From Arenicola marina (taxonomy: Eukaryota; Annelida; Polychaeta; Arenicolidae), in the NCBI GenBank assembly GCA_964019135.1, contig OZ025258.1:31862186-31926185 (forward strand): 64,000 nt of DNA. The letters are read 5' to 3'. The notes beneath the pieces are model-generated. The model searched no databases, had not been told where the DNA came from, and saw only the letters and a list, made by a program, of their open reading frames with translations. This document shows, piece after piece, positions 41,101 to 53,100 of the stretch. Position 1 is the stretch's first letter; every line of letters starts with the position of its first letter. The translations under genes were made by a program, and so were the position numbers.

Positions 41101-44100
41101 GCGCGCCAAATTTCAAACAATTACCCGCGCTTACCTAATCGATATAATGTATATTTATTTCTATTATCGATACCACTACAGCCTTCGCCATATATATAGG
41201 GCATTAAGGATCAAGCCATTCGGCGTATGTATGGGAGGTAGTCTGGCACGCTTTAGTGGGTGAGCCGGCAGCCGCGGGGTGAGGCGGCAGGGTGGGGCGG
41301 GAGGGTGGCGTGGTGAGGGCGGGGCGGGGCGGGGCGGACACACGCGGACACAGACACAGGGGCGCCGGGCGGGCAGTCCACACTGTCACGGGGACGGAGG
41401 GCGCTTGATCTATGGAACTTAAGTAAGAAAAAGATCAAGTAATCCTAGATGTCTAAGGCCAACCATGTAAGTCGTAGTAATGAAAGAAAACACACACACA
41501 AACACACCTACGTATAGCTATACGTGGAATACGCCAAGTACATTCAAATACTATCATTGTGTCCTAGATTAGTGAAATCGATCAGGAACATGGAACGATC
41601 AAAAAACAGGCGCATAAAGAAAGGAGCAGAACATCGACTCGGATGCGTGTGGTCATAATACATCGACATGTCGGCAAAGCAAAAGGGGCAACACAGTGGC
41701 AACATTGGGTGTGGGGTCTCCAGTGGTGAGGAAAGCAAATGGAAGTGGAAGAAGAAGAAGAAGAAGTGAAATAACAAATTAAAGAAAAACGAAGGCGAGG
41801 AATCAAAAAAACACAAACAAAATGGAATGCAGGAAGGGAAGAAACGGAGGAGGCTGGAAGGTGTGAGAACAAAGTGTATGAGTCCTTACTGATCTCCATC
41901 TGGCGCTTAATGCGAGCTTTGCAGCCGTCTCTGTAGTCGACTTGCGCCTTGTTGTAATCGTTCATCACTTCTATAAATTTACGTGAGATGGTCGAGTACT
42001 ACAATGACAAACACACATGACATGTTGGAGGACGCTCGGAGCGGCAGCCGGCCACGTGGCGCCGGTGGGCGATAATGGGTGGAGCAGGCCACGAGGTACA
42101 AGGCGGAGAGACTTGGCACGAAGAGATCGAGAGCGGATCACAGAGAAGAGGGGATGGGGGGAATGTGGGGGAGGAGGGGGGGGGGAGGGGGGTAAAGAGA
42201 TAGTCATAACACGAAAAAAAAAATCACATCCCAAGAATCAAACATGAAGCCAATCACCAGCAAAGTCACTGTGCAAGGTCACGGGATCACAAGAAGACAA
42301 CAGACGCGGGTTTTGGTAAAACTCAAGGTCAAAATCAGGGTGGGCACTGTAAGGAGAGACCAGTGGCGCCGCGGACCCTGCGCGGCCGGCACCGGAACTG
42401 GCCCGCCTCGTCACTTATAAATTCATCGCAGCAAAAATCATCAGCGATCCTTAACAACCGTGGAGAATTAGAGGGGACACAACACTGAAAAAACATATTC
42501 AGTAGCATGAGAAAAATCATACATTAGATGCCTCCAGGCGGAGGAAATATCACATTAAGACTGAACATTAGCGGCACGAAATCTTGTAGCAGAGTGGTCT
42601 TTCTGTGCCATAGACTATGTCCAATTTGACCTTTTGATAGAAGAACAATCTTGATTAAAGTGAGGGTTACTAGAGGTTCGGCTCGGCAGCTTTGGGCCGC
42701 CAAGTCTGCCTCGCTGGCGTGCGGGGTGAACAGGGTGGATGCACCAGAGCAGGGAGGGGTGGGAGGGGGGTAAACAGCAGGGCAGAACAGCGGGGAGGGC
42801 GGGGGAGGGAAGGGGAGGGGACAAATGGAACAATTAAACAATACCAATAGTCATTATATTTTCTGCTTATTCACTGCTCCTTATGATTCACACAGCTTGG
42901 CGAACTACACACACCACCATCTCCACGTGTGGCGCCTGTTGACAGCAATCCGTGGACAATCCCAAGTGTTGTCGTGTGGAGCTTATAAAGCACATGGTCA
43001 CGTGATCCAGTGCACGTGGTTGATCCAGGTGGCGTGCTCTCCCTGCCGCCATGTGGTTATAGACAAGTGAAATGATCTGTCATGTTGGTGACCTGTGGTT
43101 ATACACAGGTGAAATGATCTGTCATGTTGGGGACATGTGGTTATAGACAAGTGAAAGGATCTGTCTTGTTGGTGACCTGTGGTTATAGACAAGTGAAAGG
43201 ATCTGTCTTGTTGGCGACTTGTGGTTATAGACAAGTGAACTGATCTGTCGCGTTGGCGACTTGTGGTTATAGACAAGTGAAAGGATCTGTCACGTTGGCG
43301 ACATGTGGTTATAGACAAGTGAAAGGATCTGTCTTGTTGGCGACTTGTGGTTATTGAGAAGTGAAATGATCTGTCATGTTGGCGACTTGTGGTTATAGAC
43401 AAGTGAAAGGAGCTGTCATGTTGGCGACATGTGGTTAGAGACAAGTGAAAGGATCTGTCTTGTTGGCGACATGCGGTTACAGACAAGTGAAAGGATCTGT
43501 CATGTTGGCGACTTGTAGTTATAGACAAGTGAACTGATCTGTCATGTTGGGGACATGTGGTTATAGACAAGTGAACTGATCTGTCATGTTGGGGACATGT
43601 GGCCATAGACAAGTGAACTGATCTGTCATGTTGGCGACTTGTGGTTATAAACAAGTGAAAGGAGCTGTCATGTTGGCGACTTGTGGTTATAGACAAATGA
43701 AAGGATCTGTCATGTTGGGGACTTGTGGTTATAGACAAATGAACTGCTCTGTCATGTTGAGGACATGTGGTTATAGACAAATGAAAGGATCTGTCATGTT
43801 GGGGACATGTGGTTATAGACAAGTGAAAGGAGCTGTCATGTTGGCGACATGTGGCTATAGACAAGTGAACTGATCTGTCATGTTGGGGACATGTGGTTAT
43901 AGACAAGTGAACTGATCTGTCATGTTGGGGACATGTGGCTATAGACAAGTGAACTGATCTGTCATGTTGGGGACATGTGGCTATAGACAAGTGAACTGAT
44001 CTGTCATGTAAACGAGCGGGGCTTCCTGGGGCGGCATGACCACGTGAGGGATGGACGTCAAGGGCGCAACCCTGAAATACAGATCAGCTGCTCCCAAATG

Positions 44101-47100
44101 GAGCGTTGCTGCTACAGGATCCGCTGATCTATCGATCAGCTTTACTACGCTCGACTGACTCGACCCCGTTGCCACTACGCTCACCCCACCCCTCCACCGC
44201 CCTCCATCCACTCTCAGTGTACGCTGGGGCAGGCCGCGGGCAGTGGCGCCGCCTGGCGACCAGCGACAAACTGATACGGCCGCCTCGCCCGTTCGCTGCC
44301 CGTTCAGGCGACATAAACGCCGAATTGAGGGTCTAACTCACAATAATAGACTTTTGGTGGCGGCACTGAAAGAGCTTAAAGACGCTGGGCTAGGATGGGG
44401 GGGTGGGGGGTGGGGGTACAACCGAGGCTCGGACACCGGGCTGGCGGCCCCCACCCGCCTCACCCACCGAGGGAGACAGCCCCCCCCCACACGGTCGGCG
44501 TGGGCCGCACACAGGCGCCACCCCCCACTCCCCTCGCCCCCTCCCACCCCCGCTCCTTGTACGCTGAGGTTGTCATGGATGTGCGGAGGACATCAAACTT
44601 TACGGCCGTTGGTCGGTGGGACTCGGCCGGCCGCACGCAAGGTAAACCCAGGCGGGTTGATTCGGGGCCCGGGTCTCCCACAATATTTCCCATGGGGAAC
44701 ACCACCGCCAATGTAGACAGGACCTGGTAGGCATCGTGCAGAGGCCACGCCACGGAATCGACGCAACGTTAGTTCTATACTACGAAATTGGCGCTCCGTT
44801 AGTGCTATACTACGGAATTGACGCGCCGTTATGGCCACACTACGGAATTGACGCTCCGTTTGTGCTATAGTACGGAATTGATGAACAATTTAAGACTAAA
44901 AAACTATTGAAGTGACGCGCTGTTAGGGCCACGCTACAGAATTGACGCTCCGTTGGTGCTATACTACGGAATTGTCGTTCCGTTGGTGCTATACTACGGA
45001 ATTGACGCTCCGTTGGTGCTATACTAGTGAATTGACACTCCGTTAGTCCTATACTACGGAAGTGACTCGCCATTAGGGCCACACTACGGAATTGACGCTC
45101 CGTTTGTGCTATACTACGGATTTGACGAGTAAAAACCGCCGGAATTGACGCTCCGTGTAGAGTAAAAACAAAGGTACGCAAGTGACAGGTCGTATTGGCC
45201 GTACTGACGACTTGGCCGTGGATTGCCGCCACTGCGCGTGCTGCTAGCCGCTCAGCGCAACCAGGGGCAGGCAGCACCGGCACCAGCACCCACAGCTCGC
45301 GCTGAAGGTTTGCACACACGCCGGCCAGCCACCTATTGCAACCGCCACGCTAGCTCATCTATAAACACTGAGGAGATGATCGCGACTTGTAACGACCGGC
45401 AGTTAATACCCCGGACCGTCTAACGCACAGCGCCACCACACGGGTGTTTATTGTACTGCGAGCTGTAATGCCAGAAACCGGCAAAAACACAGTAATACAT
45501 TCAAAAGAATGAAAGGTTAAAGGTCAGACCCATATACAAGCCATGACGGGCAGGGGGCGCCCCGGCCGCACTGTGTTATCTCGGAAGGCCTTCTGACTGG
45601 AACATGGCAGATACATGTCATCAATGCACCGTTACAATGACGTCATCGCAGTTTATTATTGTCTTGTATATACACAACAAATCTGTGGTGAAAGTTAGAT
45701 GCCGTAACTTAAGCCGTGAGATGATATTTAAACTTTCTTTCTTACATACAGAGAGGATCAGCTGACTGGGTACAGACTGCGGACACGTGCTCACAAACCA
45801 CGTTTAAGGTGGAAGCGTTGCCGTCGTCACCGTGACAACGTGGCGGTAACCATGACAATACCTGTGTTTTTCGTATCCTAAGGTCGGCGGAGGATTTGTT
45901 GGAATGTTCTTCCTGCTCAATGTTTTGTTCGATCACTGCAACAAAAACAACAAAATAGACACTGATAGTGAGTGTTAAAGACACGACAGACAGGGTACCG
46001 GTGTCAATGGGTGGAGAGGGCGGGGGCTGGGGACTGGTGTTAAAGACACGACAGACAGGGTACCGGTGTCAATGGGTGGAGAGGGCGGGGGGCTGTGGAC
46101 TGGTGTTAAAGACACGACAGACAGGGTACCGGTGTCAATGGGTGGAGAGGGCGGGGGGCTGTGGACTGGTGTTAAAGACACGACAGACAGGGTACCGGTG
46201 TCAATGGGTGGAGAGGCGGGGGGCTGTGGACTGGTGTTAAAGACACGACAGACAGGGTACCGGTGTCAACGGGTGGAGAGGGCAGGGGGGCTGTGGACTG
46301 GTGTTAAAGACACGACAGACAGGGTACCGGTGTCAATGGGTGGAGAGGCGGGGGGCTGTGGACTGGTGTTAAAGACACGACAGACAGGGTACCGGTGTCA
46401 ATGGGTGGAGAGGGCGGGGGGCTGTGGACTGGTGTTAAAGACACGACAGACAGGGTACCGGTGTCAATGGGTGGAGAGGGCGGGGGGCTGTGGACTGGTG
46501 TTAAAGACACGACAGACAGGGTACCGGTGTCAACGGGTGGAGAGGGCGGGGGGCTGTGGACTGGTGTTAAAGACACGACAGACAGGGTACCGGTGTCAAT
46601 GGGTGGAGAGGGCGGGGGGCTGTGGACTGGTGTTAAAGACACGACAGACAGGGTACCGGTGTCAATGGGTGGAGAGGGCGGGGGGCTGTGGACTGGTGTT
46701 AAAGACACGACAGACAGGGTACCGGTGTCAATGGGTGGAGAGGGCGGGGGGCTGTGGACTGGTGTTAAAGACACGACAGACAGGGTACCGGTGTCAACGG
46801 GTGGAGAGGGCGGGGGGCTGTGGACTGGTGTTAAAGACACGACAGACAGGGTACCGGTGTCAATGGGTGGAGAGGGCGGGGGGCTGTGGACTGGTGTTAA
46901 AGACACGACAGACAGGGTACCGGTGTCAATGGGTGGAGAGGGCGGGGGGCTGTGGACTGGTGTTAAAGACACGACAGACAGGGTACCGGTGTCAATGGGT
47001 GGAGAGGGCGGGGGCTGTGGACTGGTGTTAAAGACACGACAGACAGGGTACCGGTGTCAATGGGTGGAGAGGCGGGGGGCTGTGGACTGGTGTTAAAGAC

Positions 47101-50100
47101 ACGACAGACAGGGTACCGGTGTCAACGGGTGGAGAGGGCAGGGGGGCTGTGGACTGGTGTTAAAGACACGACAGACAGGGTACCGGTGTCAATGGGTGGA
47201 GAGGGCGGGGGGCTGTGGACTGGTGTTAAAGACACGACAGACAGGGTACCGGTGTCAATGGGTGGAGAGGGCGGGGGGCTGTGGACTGGTGTTAAAGACA
47301 CGACAGACAGGGTACCGGTGTCAATGGGTGGAGAGGGCGGGGGGCTGTGGACTGGTGTTAAAGACACGACAGACAGGGTACCGGTGTCAATGGGTGGAGA
47401 GGGCGGGGGGCTGTGGACTGGTGTTAAAGACACGACAGACAGGGTACCGGTGTCAACGGGTGGAGAGGGCGGGGGGCTGTGGACTGGTGTTAAAGACACG
47501 ACAGACAGGGTACCGGTGTCAATGGGTGGAGAGGGCGGGGGGCTGTGGACAGGTGTTAAAGACACGACAGACAGGGTACCGGTGTCAATGAGTGGAGAGG
47601 GCGGGGGGCTGTGGACTGGTGTGAAAGACACGACAGACAGGGTACCGGTGTCAACGGGTGGAGAGGGCGGGGGGCTGTGGACTGGTGTTAAAGACACGAC
47701 AGACAGGGTACCGGTGTCAATGGGTGGAGAGGGCGGGGGGCTGTGGACAGGTGTTAAAGACACGACAGACAGGGTACCGGTGTCAATGAGTGGAGAGGGC
47801 GGGGGGCTGTGGACTGGTGTTAAAGACACGACAGACAGGGTACCGGTGTCAATGGGTGGAGAGGGCGGGGGGCTGGGGACTGGTGTTAAAGACACGACAG
47901 ACAGGGTACCGGTGTCAATGGGTGGAGAGGGCGGGGGGCTGTGGACTGGTGTTAAAGACACGACAGACAGGGTACCGGTGTCAACGGGTGGAGAGGGCGG
48001 GGGGCTGTGGACTGGTGTTAAAGACACGACAGACAGGGTACCGGTGTCAATGGGTGGAGAGGGCGGGGGGCTGTGGACTGGTGTTAATAACACGACAGAC
48101 AGGGTACCGGTGTCAATGGGTGGAGAGGGCGGGGGGCTGTGGACTGGTGTTAAAGACACGACAGACAGGGTACCGGTGTCAATGGGTGGAGAGGGCGGGG
48201 GCTGTGGACTGGTGTTAAAGACACGACAGACAGGGTACCGGTGTCAATGGGTGGAGAGGGCGGGGGGCTGTGGACTGGTGTTAAAGACACGACAGACAGG
48301 GTACCGGTGTCAACGGGTGGAGAGGGCAGGGGGGCTGTGGACTGGTGTTAAAGACACGACAGACAGGGTACCGGTGTCAATGGGTGGAGAGGGCGGGGGG
48401 CTGTGGACTGGTGTTAAAGACACGACAGACAGGGTACCGGTGTCAATGGGTGGAGAGGGCGGGGGACTGTGGACTGGTGTTAAAGACACGACAGACAGGG
48501 TACCGGTGTCAATGGGTGGAGAGGGCGGGGGGCTGTGGACTGGTGTTAAAGACACGACAGACAGGGTACCGGTGTCAATGGGTGGAGAGGGCGGGGGGCT
48601 GTGGACTGGTGTTAAAGACACGACAGACAGGGTACCGGTGTCAACGGGTGGAGAGGGCGGGGGGCTGTGGACTGGTGTTAAAGACACGACAGACAGGGTA
48701 CCGGTGTCAATGGGTGGAGAGGGCGGGGGGCTGTGGACAGGTGTTAAAGACACGACAGACAGGGTACCGGTGTCAATGGGTGAAGAGGGCGGGGGCTGTG
48801 GACTGGTGTTAAAGACACGACAGACAGGGTACCGGTGTCAACGGGTGGAGAGGGCGGGGGGCTGTGGACTGGTGTTAAAGACACGACAGACAGGGTACCG
48901 GTGTCAATGGGTGGAGAGGGCGGGGGGCTGTGGACAGGTGTTAAAGACACGACAGACAGGGTACCGGTGTCAATGAGTGGAGAGGGCGGGGGGCTGTGGA
49001 CTGGTGTTAAAGACACGACAGACAGGGTACCGGTGTCAATGGGTGGAGAGGGCGGGGGGCTGGGGACTGGTGTTAAAGACACGACAGACAGGGTACCGGT
49101 GTCAATGGGTGGAGAGGGCGGGGGGCTGTGGACTGGTGTTAAAGACACGACAGACAGGGTACCGGTGTCAATGGGTGGAGAGGGCGGGGGGCTGTGGACT
49201 GGTGTTAAAGACACGACAGACAGGGTACCGGTGTCAATGGGTGGAGAGGGCGGGGGGCTGTGGACTGGTGTTACAGACACGACAGACAGGGTACCGGTGT
49301 CAATGGGTGGAGAGGGCGGGGGGCTGTGGACTGGTGTTAAAGACACGACAGACAGGGTACCGGTGTCAATGGGTGGAGAGGCCGGGGGGCTGTGGACTGG
49401 GGTTAAAGACACGACAGACAGGGTACCGGTGTCAATGGGTGGAGAGGGCGGGGGGCTGGGGACTGGTGTTAAAGACACGACAGACAGGGTACCGGTGTCA
49501 ATGGGTGGAGAGGCCGGGGGGCTGTGGACTGGTGTTAAAGACACGACAGACAGGGTACCGGTGTCAATGGGTGGAGAGGGCGGGGGGCTGGGGACTGGTG
49601 TTAAAGACACGACAGACAGGGTACCGGTGTCAATGGGTGGAGAGGGCGGGGGGCTGTGGACTGGTGTTAAAGACACGACAGACAGGGTACCGGTGTCAAT
49701 GGGTGGAGAGGGCGGGGGCCTGGGGACTGGTGTTAAAGACACGACAGACAGGGTACCGGTGTCAATGGGTGGAGAGGGCGGGGGACTGTGGACTGGCGTT
49801 AAAAGACACGACAGACAGGGTACCGGTGTCAATGGGTGGAGAGGGCTGGGGGCTGTGAACTGGTGTTAAAGACACGACAGACAGGGTACCGGTGTCAATG
49901 GGTGGAGAGGGCGGGGGGCTGTGAACTGGTGTTAAAGACACGACAGACAGGGTACCGGTGTCCATGGGTGGAGAGGGCGGGGGGCTGTGAACTGGTGTTA
50001 AAGGCACGACAGACAGGGTACCGGTGTCCATGGGTGGAGAGGGCGGGGGGCTGTGAACTGGTGTTAAAGACACGACAGACAGGGTACCGGTGTCCATGGG

Positions 50101-53100
50101 TGGAGAGGGCGGGGGGCTGTGAACTGGTGTTAAAGGCACGACAGACAGGGTACCGGTGTCCATGGGTGGAGAGGGCGGGGGGCTGTGAACTGGAGTTAAA
50201 GACACGACAGACAGGGTACCGGTGTCCATGGGTGGAGAGGGCGGGGGGTTGTGGACTGGAGTTAAAGACACGACAGACAGGGTACCGGTGTCCATGGGTG
50301 GAGAGGGCGGGGGGCTGTGGACTGGAGTTAAAGACACGACAGACAGGGTACCGGTGTCAATGGGCGCAGAGGGCGGGGGGCTGTGGACTGGAGTTAAAGA
50401 CACGACAGACAGGGTACCGGTGTCAATGGGCGCAGAGGGCGGGGGGCTGGGGACTGGTGTTAAAGACACGACAGACAGGGTACCGGTGTCAATGGGCGCA
50501 GAGGGCGGGGAGCTGGGGACTGGTGTTAAAGACACGACAGACAGGGTACCGGTGTCAATGAGTGGAGAGGGCGGGGGGCTGTGGACTGGAGTTAAAGACA
50601 CGACAGACAGGGTACCGGTGTCCATGGGTGGAGAGGGCGGGGGGCTGGGGACTGGTGTTAAAGACACGACGAACAGGGTACCGGTGTCAATGGGTGGAGA
50701 GGGCGGGGGGCTGTGGACTGGTGTTAAAGACACGACAGACAGGGTACCGGTGTCAATGGGTGGAGAGGGCGGGGGGCTGGGGACTGGTGTTAAAGACACG
50801 ACAGACAGGGTACCGGTGTCAATGGGTGGAGAGGGCGGGGGGCTGTGGACTGGAGTTAAAGACACGACAGACAGGGTACCGGTGTCAATGGGCGCAGAGG
50901 GCGGGGGGCTGTGGACTGGAGTTAAAGACACGACAGACAGGGTACCGGTGTCAATGGGTGGAGAGGGCGGGGGGCTGTGGACTGGTGTTAAAGACACGAC
51001 AGACAGGGTACCGGTGTCAATGGGTGGAGAGGGCGGGGGGCTGTGGACTGGTGTTAAAGGCACGACAGACAGGGTACCGGTGTCAATGGGTGGAGAGGGC
51101 GGGGGGCTGTGGACTGGAGTTAAAGACACGACAGACAGGGTACCGGTGTCAATGGGCGCAGAGGGCGGGGGGCTGTGGACTGGAGTTAAAGACACGACAG
51201 ACAGGGTACCTGTGTCAATGGGTGGAGAGGGCGGGGGGCTGTGGACTGGTGTTAAAGACACGACAGACAGGGTACCGGTGTCAATGGGTGGAGAGGGCGG
51301 GGGGCTGTGGACTGGTGTTAAAGACACGACAGACAGGGTACCGGTGTCAATGGGCGCAGAGATCGGGGGGCTGGGGACTGGTGTTAAAGACACGACAGAC
51401 AGGGTACCGGTGTCAATGGGTGGAGAGGGCGGGGGGCTGTGGACTGGTGTTAAAGACACGACAGACAGGGTACCGGTGTCAATGGGTGGAGAGGGCGGGG
51501 GGCTGTGGACTGGTGTTAAAAGACACGACAGACAGGGTACCGGTGTCAATGGGTGGAGAGGGCGGGGGGCTGTGGACTGGTGTTAAAGACACGACAGACA
51601 GGGTACCGGTGTCAATGGGTGGAAAGGGTGGGGGGCTGTGAACTGGTGTTAAAGACACGACAGACAGGGTACCGGTGTCAATGGGTGGAGAGGGCGGGGG
51701 GCTGTGGACTGGTGTTAAAAGACACGACAGACAGGGTACCGGTGTCAATGGGTGGAGAGGGCGGGGGGCTGGGGACTGGTATTAAAGACACGACAGACAG
51801 GGTACCGGTGTCAATGGGCGCAGAGGGCGGGGGGCTGGGGACTGGTGTTAAAGACACGACAGACAGGGTACCGGTGTCCATGGGTGGAGAGGGCGGGGGG
51901 CTGTGAACTGGTGTTAAAGGCACGACAGACAGGGTACCGGTGTCCATGGGTGGAGAGGGCGGGGGGCTGTGAACTGGAGTTAAAGACACGACAGACAGGG
52001 TACCGGTGTCCATGGGTGGAGAGGGCGGGGGGTTGTGGACTGGAGTTAAAGACACGACAGACAGGGTACCGGTGTCCATGGGTGGAGAGGGCGGGGGGCT
52101 GTGGACTGGAGTTAAAGACACGACAGACAGGGTACCGGTGTCAATGGGCGCAGAGGGCGGGGGGCTGTGGACTGGAGTTAAAGACACGACAGACAGGGTA
52201 CCGGTGTCAATGGGCGCAGAGGGCGGGGGGCTGGGGACTGGTGTTAAAGACACGACAGACAGGGTACCGGTGTCAATGGGCGCAGAGGGCGGGGAGCTGG
52301 GGACTGGTGTTAAAGACACGACAGACAGGGTACCGGTGTCAATGAGTGGAGAGGGCGGGGGGCTGTGGACTGGAGTTAAAGACACGACAGACAGGGTACC
52401 GGTGTCCATGGGTGGAGAGGGCGGGGGGCTGGGGACTGGTGTTAAAGACACGACGAACAGGGTACCGGTGTCAATGGGTGGAGAGGGCGGGGGGCTGTGG
52501 ACTGGTGTTAAAGACACGACAGACAGGGTACCGGTGTCAATGGGTGGAGAGGGCGGGGGGCTGGGGACTGGTGTTAAAGACACGACAGACAGGGTACCGG
52601 TGTCAATGGGTGGAGAGGGCGGGGGGCTGTGGACTGGAGTTAAAGACACGACAGACAGGGTACCGGTGTCAATGGGCGCAGAGGGCGGGGGGCTGTGGAC
52701 TGGAGTTAAAGACACGACAGACAGGGTACCGGTGTCAATGGGTGGAGAGGGCGGGGGGCTGTGGACTGGTGTTAAAGACACGACAGACAGGGTACCGGTG
52801 TCAATGGGTGGAGAGGGCGGGGGGCTGTGGACTGGTGTTAAAGGCACGACAGACAGGGTACCGGTGTCAATGGGTGGAGAGGGCGGGGGGCTGTGGACTG
52901 GAGTTAAAGACACGACAGACAGGGTACCGGTGTCAATGGGCGCAGAGGGCGGGGGGCTGTGGACTGGAGTTAAAGACACGACAGACAGGGTACCGGTGTC
53001 AATGGGTGGAGAGGGCGGGGGGCTGTGGACTGGTGTTAAAGACACGACAGACAGGGTACCGGTGTCAATGGGTGGAGAGGGCGGGGGGCTGTGGACTGGT

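Noticed and set aside
42998-43990. 330-codon minus-strand frame of [14 protein letters not shown] repeats
   Set aside because: It is a product of the 42-bp period within a syntaxin intron.
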